Notes under the pieces: model-generated | The model's database searches: none | What the model was told of the DNA's origin: nothing | The model's input: only the letters and a program-made list of their open reading frames with translations | Shown: piece by piece, positions 8,701 through 16,451 of the stretch | Layout: each line of letters opens with the position of its first letter | Position numbering within the stretch: the stretch's first letter is position 1 | From: PNNG01 sp964577055 | GTDB lineage: Bacteria; Bacteroidota; Bacteroidia; UBA7662 | Assembly (NCBI GenBank): GCA_964577055.1 | Contig: CAZNWC010000006.1 | Location: 111,030 to 175,029, forward strand | Reading direction: 5' to 3' | DNA length: 64,000 bases | Position numbers and translations under genes: made by a program

Positions 8701-8892
8701 ATGCACCAACCCATTCCCAAATCACCCCAGCGGCTCGTTGAAAATGTTGATTTTTACTTCAACGATCAGGGTTTGATGGTGTTTACTGCTGAATACCATC
8801 GCAAAAGGGGTTACTGCTGTAAAAGTGGCTGCCGACATTGTCCATATGGCAATGCCCCAAGCAATGCCGAATCACCTTTGCGCAAGGCTTAA
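8701..8892 (+). CDS. Small DUF5522 Cys-rich protein
   Basis: A 63-residue protein with the conserved centre YYFTAEYHxxRGYCC-like, seen here as TAEYHRKRGYCCKSGCRHC followed by PYG. The CC-x3-C-x2-C cluster suggests metal or Fe-S binding. The family is widespread in Bacteroidota and its function is unknown to me. It starts 6 bases after the btuG-like stop, so it may be co-transcribed with the B12 genes. Its end overlaps the end of the convergent outer-membrane protein gene by 4 bases. Confidence 0.8.
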   Translation: MHQPIPKSPQRLVENVDFYFNDQGLMVFTAEYHRKRGYCCKSGCRHCPYGNAPSNAESPLRKA

Positions 8893-9806
8893 AAGGTGCG
8901 GCTGTAGCCGATTATCCAGCGAAAGGTGCTAGCAGGTTGTCCGGTCCCTATGAGCTGGTAAACGGGTAATTGACCCAACAAGTGCAGCGCACTTTTTCCG
9001 GTATAAACATCAGTTCCGCCACTGAGGCCATAAATTTGGCCGCCGGTGGCGGACTTTTTTTGCCCGTAGAGCATTTCAGCCTGCGCATAATCGGCCGTTA
9101 AGCCACCATAATGCATCCATCGCACCCGTTTGCCTTGCCGGTTGTGAAAATATTGCAGCGAAGCACCCCACTGCGCACCCATTTTAAAGTCGAGTTCGTT
9201 GGAGGTAAATCCCCTTCGGCGCGCTTCGAGCTGCAGGCCGCCCTTTCCTTTGCTAAGGGTATAAAAAAGCTGTGTTTGCAAGCTCCAACTACCGGTGCCA
9301 GTTTGAAAAGCCTCGGGCAACATACGTTTTTGTTCGTCGCGTTGTTGGAAAAGACCGGTGGGAGCACCCAGCTGCAGTCCTAGGCTGCTGCTGTGTTGCC
9401 AAGCGCCCGTACTTTTGGGCATCAACCATTTGTAAAAGGCAGTGAATTGCACATCGCCCATGCCCGAAATTGAACTTACTACACCGTTGGTGCTCATGCG
9501 GTCGTGGAAGCGATAAGGCAATTGCAAAAAGTATTGCCAGCGTTCGCCCTCCTGCCAACGGATCCAGAGTTCTACCGATTGCATGCGGTCGTGGGTAAGT
9601 GCTTCCCCGTCAATTTGGTTCAGACTGGTTTGCGGATGTCTGAACCACTGTTGCTGGCTCCGCAAACTGGCGTAGCGGCCTTGTAAAACGGGCAGCATGC
9701 CAAAAAACTGGCCACCTGCACTGCAACCGCACATGTCGCAGGCCAGGCTGGGTGATGCGGTAAGTACCACAGTGGAAAATACAAGTATGGATAGAATTTT
9801 TCTCAT
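8889..9806 (-). CDS. Outer-membrane beta-barrel protein with an N-terminal CxxCxC motif
   Basis: A 305-residue exported protein. The signal peptide ends at SPSLA and is followed at once by CDMCGCSAGGQFFG (Cys 23, 26, 28). The rest has alternating polar and aromatic strands typical of a small outer-membrane barrel and ends with the aromatic residue of RTF. It is the last gene of a four-gene unit read leftward (small Cys-rich membrane protein, MbnP-like, di-heme enzyme, this gene), overlapping the di-heme gene by 4 bases. The Cys cluster at the mature N-terminus suggests metal binding, plausibly copper given its partners. I do not know a named function; 'transporter' labels for such barrels are only fold-based. 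Confidence 0.7.
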   Translation of the reverse strand: MRKILSILVFSTVVLTASPSLACDMCGCSAGGQFFGMLPVLQGRYASLRSQQQWFRHPQTSLNQIDGEALTHDRMQSVELWIRWQEGERWQYFLQLPYRFHDRMSTNGVVSSISGMGDVQFTAFYKWLMPKSTGAWQHSSSLGLQLGAPTGLFQQRDEQKRMLPEAFQTGTGSWSLQTQLFYTLSKGKGGLQLEARRRGFTSNELDFKMGAQWGASLQYFHNRQGKRVRWMHYGGLTADYAQAEMLYGQKKSATGGQIYGLSGGTDVYTGKSALHLLGQLPVYQLIGTGQPASTFRWIIGYSRTF

Positions 9807-10831
9807 GGGTGAAAAGGGGAGCTGAGGTGCTCGTTTTGCAGAAAAGAAGGATCGGTTAGGCTGTGCAGAAAGGCTTTGAGTTGGTTTTTTTCTAACTCAC
9901 TCAAGGGAATGCCTGCACCAATGGGGGCATCGGCGACATAAGCGGGCTGGGAGTAATGGTTCAGCACGGCATCGAGGCTGGGCAAGCTGCCGTCGTGCAT
10001 ATAAGGGGCCGTAAGTGCCACATTGCGCAGCGAGGGAATGCGGAACTTGCCCAAATCAGCAGCTTCGCCGGTAACCCGCTTGCGGCCTTCGTCGTTGGTG
10101 CTGCTTTGGTGGCCGTTGCGCGCAAAGGCAAAGCTGCTGGTAAGCGGCTCGCTGTGGCAAGTGCTGCAATGGGCGCGAAACAAGGCATAACCTGCTGCTT
10201 GTTCAGCGTTGAAGGTGGCTTTTTGGGTAAGTACCTGGTCGTAAAGGCTGCTAGCTGAAACCAATTGGGTCATGAACTGACTCATGGCCAAAAAGAAAGG
10301 CCGGTCGCTAACGGTTCGACTACCAAAGGCTGCTTCAAAATCAGCCGGATATTGCGGGTGGCGGCGCAAACGCTCGAACAAATCGGGTAAATTGAAATTG
10401 TGTTCGGCCGTATCTGTTAGGGGCGCGAGGGGTTGTACATCGAGGTGTAAAATGCCACCATCGGCATTGAACCAAGGCATCCAGGCAAGGTTTTGGAGGG
10501 CCGGACTGTTCCTTACCCCGAGTTTTCCACCCACACCCCGCGATATGGACTCGTCGTGCGCAAAAGCCAAATTTTGTACATGGCAGCTGGCACACGAAAT
10601 GCTGCTGTCGACCGAGGTAATGGGGTCGTAAAACAGCTTGCGGCCCAGCACAATGCCTGCTGGAATGGGCTTGTTAGCGGCAAAGTCATAGCGAGGCGCC
10701 GGAAAATGGGCCGGCACTGGAAGGGGCTGCAGTTCGGCAGGAGGAGGGAGCTCCTCCTGCCGACAGGCTGTTGCCAAAAAAAGCAGCCACCACAGCGAAC
10801 GTGCTACGCGCACTGTTCGGTGGAATTGCAT
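9803..10831 (-). CDS. Di-heme cytochrome c peroxidase / MauG / MbnH-like lipoprotein
   Basis: A 342-residue protein with a lipoprotein-type signal (LLFLATACRQEE) and two c-type heme sites, CASCH near residue 80 and CSTCH near residue 213, followed by the PSLRNVALTAPYMHDGSL region of this family. Members reduce peroxide or, as MauG and MbnH, use high-valent di-heme iron to oxidise tryptophan in a partner protein. The gene starts 10 bases after an MbnP-like gene, the same pairing as in methanobactin loci, where MbnH converts a Trp of MbnP to kynurenine to make a copper site. I therefore favour an MbnH-like maturase over a stand-alone peroxidase; this is inference from context. Confidence 0.83.
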   Translation of the reverse strand: MQFHRTVRVARSLWWLLFLATACRQEELPPPAELQPLPVPAHFPAPRYDFAANKPIPAGIVLGRKLFYDPITSVDSSISCASCHVQNLAFAHDESISRGVGGKLGVRNSPALQNLAWMPWFNADGGILHLDVQPLAPLTDTAEHNFNLPDLFERLRRHPQYPADFEAAFGSRTVSDRPFFLAMSQFMTQLVSASSLYDQVLTQKATFNAEQAAGYALFRAHCSTCHSEPLTSSFAFARNGHQSSTNDEGRKRVTGEAADLGKFRIPSLRNVALTAPYMHDGSLPSLDAVLNHYSQPAYVADAPIGAGIPLSELEKNQLKAFLHSLTDPSFLQNEHLSSPFHP

Positions 10832-10840
10832 GGGATTGAA

Positions 10841-11608
10841 TTAGTTGTGCAGGTGGTCGAAACTGAACGCATCGCGGAAATTGGTCGCGAGGGTAGATGC
10901 GTTTGCGCCGGGCATATGCACATTGCTCATAGAAGAGAGCAAAATGCCGCCATGCCAAAAACGAGCTACATTCACATACAGATGCACGCTAGGCAGGGCG
11001 TTGTTGCGAACGCGCAAACTTCCGCCGCCAAAGTTCAGCGTAGTGGTTCTGATGGCATTGTTGGCGCCGCTGAAACCACCCAAGTGGTACTTAAAGGTTC
11101 CGTTGGGAGCTTGTGGCGAACGTCCTTCGGCTTTTACGAAGATGTAGCCGGTATTCCAGCTCCAAAACATGCCTTGCGAAGGAGCAAGGGCACCTTCTTG
11201 GGCGCCACTCACATTGCGTGCCGAGTCAACACCAATGGTGTAAGTGATGCTGGTGTAATCGCCTTCGGGAATGTCGTTAAGCGTGAGCGTAGCCAATGCA
11301 CCAGCGTTCAACTTTACCAAGTGGTAACTGTTGGGTTGTATCCATTCCGAACCATCGGCCTTGGTGAGTTTCACGTTGGTGATGTAGTAATTGAGGAAAT
11401 CGAAGGTAATGGTGTCGCCGGTAGATGGATGGCGCAAGGTTTGGCCTACGCTCCAAGCGCCTTGGGTGGGGCCCCAAACGTGGTCAAACTTGATTTCGGC
11501 ATTTCCCTTGAGTTCGGGTTGAGGTTCGGGCTCAGGGGTGTTTTGTTTGGTGCAGGCAGTAAAAGTTGCCCCTGCCATGAGGGCAAGAAAAAGATATTGA
11601 AATTTCAT
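10841..11608 (-). CDS. MbnP family copper-binding-type lipoprotein (paralogue 1)
   Basis: About 255 residues from the ATG at 11608, which gives a good lipoprotein signal (MKFQYLFLALMAGATFTAC); an in-frame start at 11653 would add an unlikely leader. Family hallmarks are visible: FDFLNYYITNVKL, the IGVDSARN stretch, GMFWSWNTGYIFVKAEG with two Trp, HLGG, VNVARFWHG, and a C-terminal FDHLH. MbnP proteins are periplasmic or surface copper binders whose Trp can be oxidised to kynurenine by the partner MbnH. The next gene downstream is exactly such a di-heme protein. The family assignment is firm; copper as ligand is from the family, not proved here. Confidence 0.85.
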   Translation of the reverse strand: MKFQYLFLALMAGATFTACTKQNTPEPEPQPELKGNAEIKFDHVWGPTQGAWSVGQTLRHPSTGDTITFDFLNYYITNVKLTKADGSEWIQPNSYHLVKLNAGALATLTLNDIPEGDYTSITYTIGVDSARNVSGAQEGALAPSQGMFWSWNTGYIFVKAEGRSPQAPNGTFKYHLGGFSGANNAIRTTTLNFGGGSLRVRNNALPSVHLYVNVARFWHGGILLSSMSNVHMPGANASTLATNFRDAFSFDHLHN

Positions 11609-11698
11609 TTTGTTGTTGTTTAATGTTAGAAAATAGAAACCACCGCCATACACATAGCGATGGCTGTAGGGAAGGTTTTTCCCTGGTTTTGGGGCACA

Positions 11699-12079
11699 TT
11701 AAACGGTTTCGGGGGGCGGACAAATGGCCGCAAGTACAGGCAGCGGCAAGGCGGTTGCACCGAGTTCACCAAACAGCCAGCGGCTGCATTTGGTGTGGAT
11801 GGTGAGCGGCGTGATGGGCTTGCCCAAGTCAAAGGCCGACAATTCGAATTGCATCACTTGGCCGAGGGGTGCAGCGGGCGGACTGGGTTGTGTTGCCGCC
11901 AAACGCTCAGCCAGTATACAGTGACCATCACAATTCAATTCGGGTTTGTCTTGGTTGCGACACAGCACCTCTTTGTAATAGCGCAAATTCGCTTGGTAAT
12001 GTCCCCAAACAGCCAGCTTACCCAACAAAGGCATGAGCAAAGCGGCAATGAGAAAGCTTACCAAGAGGGTGCGCATCAT
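11699..12079 (-). CDS. Small membrane-anchored Cys-rich protein of unknown function
   Basis: A 126-residue protein with one N-terminal membrane helix or signal (LLVSFLIAALLMPLLGKLAVWG) and the motif LCRNQDKPELNCDGHC (Cys 40, 50, 54), plus Cys 98 and Cys 120. It heads the leftward unit with mbnP, the mbnH-like gene and the Cys-rich barrel. A TATATTTG promoter ends 4 bases before its ATG, and a perfect 10-base palindrome sits at the -33 position. The Cys/His cluster and the company suggest metal binding, perhaps copper sensing or delivery. I recognise the motif type from Bacteroidota metal loci but know no assigned function. Two adjacent ATG codons (12079, 12076) are possible starts. Confidence 0.65.
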   Translation of the reverse strand: MMRTLLVSFLIAALLMPLLGKLAVWGHYQANLRYYKEVLCRNQDKPELNCDGHCILAERLAATQPSPPAAPLGQVMQFELSAFDLGKPITPLTIHTKCSRWLFGELGATALPLPVLAAICPPPETV

Positions 12080-12083
12080 GCTG

Positions 12084-12118
12084 CAAATATACGGCTGAAT
12101 AGAAACAAAAGACGTCTT
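12084..12118 (-). promoter_or_regulatory. Promoter with palindromic operator candidate for the mbnP unit
   Basis: On the minus strand TATATTTG (12091-12084) fits TAnnTTTG and ends 4 bases before the ATG. AAGACGTCTT (12109-12118), a perfect 10-base palindrome, lies 17 bases further upstream, over the expected -33 region. The layout equals that of the TonB receptor gene at 20587. Confidence 0.5.
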
Positions 12119-12127
12119 AACAAGTTT

Positions 12128-12883
12128 TTATTGGTGAATGTGCTCAAAAGCAAAGGCAGCCGTAAAGCGTTGCGCCAGTGCTGCCGCTTCGGCACCGGGT
12201 TGTAAAACACTGTGGCGGTGCGAGGGTCCAGCACCCAATCCCCAAAAGGCGGCCGTGTTTACGTACACTCCCAATTCGGGTTGATGGCTAGCTGAAATGT
12301 GTAAACGCTCCTGGTCGAAGAATACTTCTATGCGCCGGTGCACCGGGTGCAGGGCATCGAAGCCATACAAACGGTATTCAAAGCTGTCGTTGGGTGCTGA
12401 CCGACTGAGGCCCGCTGCCCACAAGAAATTAAATCCTTCTTGCGCATTTCGGTACATCCCATAATCGGGGTGTAGTTCGCCTTCGAAAGTGCCGGCAAAA
12501 TTGCGTGCGGCATCTATCCCCAGGTAAAAACCGATACCGGTATAGTGGCCATGCGGTATCTCCGAAAGCTCGATACTAAAGACCCCACCGTTCACGGCCA
12601 CCAACCGATAGCTGGGAGGCAAAGGCGTCGACAACCCGTTGCTGTCGAGCAAGTAAAACCCGCTAAGGTAATAGCGGAGCTTGTTGAACAAAATGCTATC
12701 GTCTGATGCCGGAAGCACGTACCAGGTTTCGGGATAAAAGGTGTTGGCTTCCGTGTTCCAATAGTGCTGCAATTTAAGGCTCATTGTAGCCGTGGGGGCA
12801 GGCTCAGGTTTGGGGGGCGGAACTTCAAGGGGTTTGCAACCCAAGAAGTAACAACAGGAAAGCAGAAGGATGATCCGGATCAA
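12128..12883 (-). CDS. MbnP-like lipoprotein (divergent paralogue 2)
   Basis: A 251-residue lipoprotein (LSCCYFLGCKPLE) sharing the MbnP layout: LFNKLRYYLSGFYLL, the LGIDAARNFAG stretch, YVNTAAFWG and C-terminal FEHIHQ. In place of the paralogue-1 segment GMFWSWNTGYIFVKAEG it has GMYRNAQEGFNFLWAAG, so the Trp-x-Trp pair is gone. It may therefore not be matured by the MbnH-like enzyme, or may bind a different ligand. The gene overlaps the stop of the upstream DUF389 gene by 4 bases and so belongs to a different transcript from paralogue 1. Family membership is good; function is open. Confidence 0.72.
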   Translation of the reverse strand: MIRIILLLSCCYFLGCKPLEVPPPKPEPAPTATMSLKLQHYWNTEANTFYPETWYVLPASDDSILFNKLRYYLSGFYLLDSNGLSTPLPPSYRLVAVNGGVFSIELSEIPHGHYTGIGFYLGIDAARNFAGTFEGELHPDYGMYRNAQEGFNFLWAAGLSRSAPNDSFEYRLYGFDALHPVHRRIEVFFDQERLHISASHQPELGVYVNTAAFWGLGAGPSHRHSVLQPGAEAAALAQRFTAAFAFEHIHQ

Positions 12884-14262
12884 TAGGGTACCAATTGAAG
12901 GGTATCGAGTTCGAGCCGCAATTTAAGCCAATCGGCCAATTGTTGCTCCCGAATTTTGCCTGGATTTTCTTTCCAACGCACCAAAATGGTGGGAATGGTA
13001 TCGGTTTGCATCTCCGATACCCGTGTTTCGGCCAAGCGCGAAAAGCCAATGCGTTCAATACGTGGGTATTGTACATTGATTTCACGGGCAATTTGGGTGT
13101 AATCGGCGTTTCCGAGCCTGTAGCGCAATAACTCTTGTTCGAGCAAGCGGATTTTTTGGTCTTTGTCTTGCAGGGCCTGCTCATTGCGTTTGTACAGCTC
13201 TTCAATGATGCCGCTTTTCACCTCCGATGCCATATCGCTTGAAAAGGCACCGGCCTGGTGGATGATCAGCCGGGTTTTTTGGAGACCACGTTCATCGAGT
13301 TTGCGATTGAGGCCAGCGATTTCATCGCCGGGCAGGGGTTTGCCCAAGAGCGAAAGTTCGATGTAGGAAGAATCGCTTCCGTATTTGAGTTCGGTTTTGA
13401 TGACCTGGCGGTTCGGAAACTCGAGGTAATCGGTCACAAACTTGAGCGCTTTGTTGCGAAAGAGCGATTCTTGTACAACGTTGTAGGCAATAAAAATGCT
13501 GGGCGTAATGGTGATGATCAAAAAGAGGTAAATGCCGGCCTTGGCGCGTTTTTCGGTGCGTTCGTTGACAAAACCTACCCGCTTGAAATTGAGGTAGCGC
13601 ACCATGAGAATGGTGGCAAAGCTGATGAAAACCGAATTGATGAAAAAGAGGTACAAAGCGCCCAGGAAGAAGCCCATATTGCCGTTGGCCAAACCATAAC
13701 CCGCCGTGCACAAAGGGGGCATCAGGGCAGTGGCAATGGCCACGCCGGGCACTACATTGGTTTTTTCGCGGCGCGAACCTGCGATGATTCCGGCCAAACC
13801 TCCGAACAACGCAATGGCTACGTCGTAAATGGTGGGGGTAGTGCGCGCCAGCAATTCCGATTGTGCCTCTGAAAGCGGACTCAAAGAAAAGTAGAGCGTG
13901 GAGGTGATGATGCTGATGCCCACTGTGATGCCAAAGTTTTTGAGCGACTTTTTGAGCAGCGCAAAATCCATGATGCCTACCGCCAAGCCGGTACCAATGA
14001 TGGGTCCCATCAGGGGCGAAATCAACATTGCGCCTATGATCACCGCCGCCGAGTTGGTGTTCAGACCAATGCTGGCGATGAAAATAGAGACCACCAAAAT
14101 CCACACGTTGACGCCCTTAAACTCGGTATCGCGGGTAATGCCGGCAATGGTACCGGCTTCGTCGGTGCCATCTTCGAGGTTCACAAGGCGTTGAATGAAG
14201 TCGGCAAAGGCAGTGGTCAGCGGCTTGCTGTTTTCTTTTTCTGAAAAGCCTGTTTTTTCCAT
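12880..14262 (-). CDS. DUF389 (TIGR00341-type) membrane protein
   Basis: A 460-residue protein with several membrane helices in the first 260 residues. The DUF389 signature includes FIASIGLNTNSAAVIIGAML followed by ISPLMGPI, later GLAGIIAGSR and ATALMPPLCTAGYGL. The C-terminal 170 residues are soluble with a coiled-coil-like stretch (LYKRNEQALQDKDQKIRLLE). The function of the family is not established; transport has been suggested. It is divergent to the antiporter gene at 14307 and overlaps the second MbnP-like gene downstream, suggesting one transcript. Confidence 0.85.
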   Translation of the reverse strand: MEKTGFSEKENSKPLTTAFADFIQRLVNLEDGTDEAGTIAGITRDTEFKGVNVWILVVSIFIASIGLNTNSAAVIIGAMLISPLMGPIIGTGLAVGIMDFALLKKSLKNFGITVGISIITSTLYFSLSPLSEAQSELLARTTPTIYDVAIALFGGLAGIIAGSRREKTNVVPGVAIATALMPPLCTAGYGLANGNMGFFLGALYLFFINSVFISFATILMVRYLNFKRVGFVNERTEKRAKAGIYLFLIITITPSIFIAYNVVQESLFRNKALKFVTDYLEFPNRQVIKTELKYGSDSSYIELSLLGKPLPGDEIAGLNRKLDERGLQKTRLIIHQAGAFSSDMASEVKSGIIEELYKRNEQALQDKDQKIRLLEQELLRYRLGNADYTQIAREINVQYPRIERIGFSRLAETRVSEMQTDTIPTILVRWKENPGKIREQQLADWLKLRLELDTLQLVPY

Positions 14263-14294
14263 GCCATTAAATTAAGGCTTTTGCCACAATAGTT

Positions 14295-14302
14295 TACCTT
14301 CG
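14295..14302 (+). promoter_or_regulatory. Possible -7 promoter element of the antiporter gene
   Basis: TACCTTCG is one base off TAnnTTTG and ends 4 bases before the ATG at 14307, the same spacing seen at murB and the TonB receptor gene. Confidence 0.4.
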
Positions 14303-14306
14303 TATT

Positions 14307-16448
14307 ATGTCTGCCTTGCTGCTTGTCATCGAATGGAGCCTTCCTTTGAAGTCGCCAGTGCTTATTTTTTCACTGGTGCTTTTCATCATTTTGTTTGCCC
14401 CATTGCTCTTGGCCCGCCTGCGCATTCCGGGCATCATCGGTTTGATTCTCGCCGGTGTTGCCATTGGCCCCAATGGCCTCAATGTACTGCTGCGCGACGC
14501 CAGCATTCAGTTGTTCGGCACAGTGGGGTTGTTGTACATCATGTTTTTGGCCGGACTTGAAATAGACCTCAAAGACTTTAAGAAAAACAGGAACAAAAGC
14601 CTAGCATTTGGCGCCTTTACTTTTTTGATACCCATGTCGTTGGGTACCCTGGTGAGCCTCTATCTTTTTCATTTCAACATGGCTTCTTCCATTTTATTGG
14701 CTTCCATGTTTGCCTCTCATACCCTTTTGGCATATCCCATTGCGTCGCGTTACGGGGTAAGTAAAACCATGAGCGTGAATGTGACTGTAGGAGGAACCAT
14801 CATTACCGATACGCTGGCCCTTTTGGTGTTGGCAGTCATTGCAGGCTCAGCGAATGGAGAGCTCAACCAAACATTTTGGGTCCGACTTTCGGTTTCGGTG
14901 CTGTTGTTTGGCTTGGTGGTTTTGGCCGGTTTCCCCTATTTGGCACGTTGGTTTTTCAAAAAGTTTGAAGACGCAGTAAGCCAATACATATTTACGCTTG
15001 CGTTGGTGTTTTTGGCTGCTTTTTTGGCTGAATTGGCTGGCATTGAAGGGATTATTGGAGCCTTTTTAGCGGGATTGGCGCTTAACCGACTGATTCCGCA
15101 TACTTCAGCCCTCATGAACCGTATTGAGTTTGTGGGCAACGCCTTGTTTATTCCTTTTTTCTTGCTGGGTGTGGGCATGCTGGTAGATCTGCGGGTTTTG
15201 TTCCAAGGACCTGAGGCGCTTTTTGTGGCAGCTACCATGACAGTTGTGGCTACTTTGGCCAAATGGCTGGCCGCTTTTTTTACCCAAAAAACGTTTGGCA
15301 TGATGGCGGTAGAGCGGCAAATGATGTTCGGATTGAGCAATGCACAGGCGGCTGCTACGCTCGCAGCCGTTTTGGTAGGCTTTCAACTTGGTTTGCTGAA
15401 CGAACAGGTTTTAAATGGCACCATTGTCATGATCTTGATTACCTGTTTAATCAGTTCTTTTGCGGTAGAACGTGCATCGCGGAAAATGGCGTTGTTAGAA
15501 GCGAATGATCAGGAGAACAGCGAGGCGGTGGAAGGCGAACGAATTTTGGTGCCGTTGTCGAATCCCGAAAACGTGGAATCTCTGTTAGAATTGGCAGTTA
15601 TGGTGAAGGATCCGCTCAGCCGAAATCAGCTTTTTGCACTCACCGTTACACGCGAGGACACCCAAGTAGAACAAGGACTTCTAGCCTCCAAAAAATTATT
15701 GGAAAAGGCCGCCAAAGTTGCCGCGGCTTCGGCCCACCGGGTAGAGACGCTCAACCGCATGGACATGAATGTGACCAATGGCATTGTTTATGCCACGAGG
15801 GAGAACAACATTACCCACTTGGTCATCGGCTGGAATCCGAAACCCCAGGTGGCCGACAAGTTTTTTGGAAGCATCATGGACAATTTGCTCAAGCGAACCG
15901 AGCAAGCAGTGATGGTTTATCGGGGAACACAACCCTTGAGCACCATCCGTAGAATTCTGGTGGTAGTTCCCGAAAACGTAGAGTTTGAGCCTGGTTTTGT
16001 AGGCTGGGTAAAAACGGTGCTTCATTTGGTGAAACAAACCAGTGCAAAGGCGAAATTTTTTGGTAGTCCTGGTTTCATTGAAAAGCTCACCCAGCTGAGT
16101 AAACAAAAGAAATTCAACTTTGATTTTTCCGCCGAAACCTTCACCGAATGGGATGATTTTTTGGTGTTAAGCCGTGAAGTTACCGCCAATGACCTTTTGG
16201 TTGTGGTAAGCGCGCGAAAAGGAACTTTGTCCTATCAGCCAGCACTCGATAAGGTGCCTAACCAATTGGGCAAGTATTTCCAAGACATTAGCTTTGCCAT
16301 TATTTTCCCCGAATGGAAAGGATATGCCGATGGCAATTCGCTTTTGCAGCTCGATGCAACCATGCCATCACCCATTCAAGAAAATCTCGACAGGATTGAA
16401 AAGGTTGGGAAATTGGTTAAAAAGGCTTTTGGCGGAAGTAGTGAATAA
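14307..16448 (+). CDS. Cation:proton antiporter (CPA2) with C-terminal universal-stress-like domain
   Basis: A 713-residue protein. Residues 15-400 form a CPA2-type exchanger with about 12 membrane helices and the family stretches IPGIIGLILAGVAIGPNGL, MFLAGLEIDL and ELAGIEGIIGAFLAGLAL. Residues 415-700 form a soluble region with RILVPLSNPENVESLLELA and a repeat-like second half, resembling UspA-type nucleotide-binding domains that often regulate such transporters. It likely exchanges Na+ or K+ for H+ across the inner membrane; the ion cannot be told. Divergent from the DUF389 gene, convergent with the multicopper oxidase gene. Confidence 0.85.
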   Translation: MSALLLVIEWSLPLKSPVLIFSLVLFIILFAPLLLARLRIPGIIGLILAGVAIGPNGLNVLLRDASIQLFGTVGLLYIMFLAGLEIDLKDFKKNRNKSLAFGAFTFLIPMSLGTLVSLYLFHFNMASSILLASMFASHTLLAYPIASRYGVSKTMSVNVTVGGTIITDTLALLVLAVIAGSANGELNQTFWVRLSVSVLLFGLVVLAGFPYLARWFFKKFEDAVSQYIFTLALVFLAAFLAELAGIEGIIGAFLAGLALNRLIPHTSALMNRIEFVGNALFIPFFLLGVGMLVDLRVLFQGPEALFVAATMTVVATLAKWLAAFFTQKTFGMMAVERQMMFGLSNAQAAATLAAVLVGFQLGLLNEQVLNGTIVMILITCLISSFAVERASRKMALLEANDQENSEAVEGERILVPLSNPENVESLLELAVMVKDPLSRNQLFALTVTREDTQVEQGLLASKKLLEKAAKVAAASAHRVETLNRMDMNVTNGIVYATRENNITHLVIGWNPKPQVADKFFGSIMDNLLKRTEQAVMVYRGTQPLSTIRRILVVVPENVEFEPGFVGWVKTVLHLVKQTSAKAKFFGSPGFIEKLTQLSKQKKFNFDFSAETFTEWDDFLVLSREVTANDLLVVVSARKGTLSYQPALDKVPNQLGKYFQDISFAIIFPEWKGYADGNSLLQLDATMPSPIQENLDRIEKVGKLVKKAFGGSSE

Positions 16449-16451
16449 GGC

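Noticed and set aside
10493..11623. 376-codon frame on the plus strand over the MbnP/MbnH-like genes
   Set aside because: It is a shadow of two strongly supported minus-strand genes; the translation shows no family likeness.
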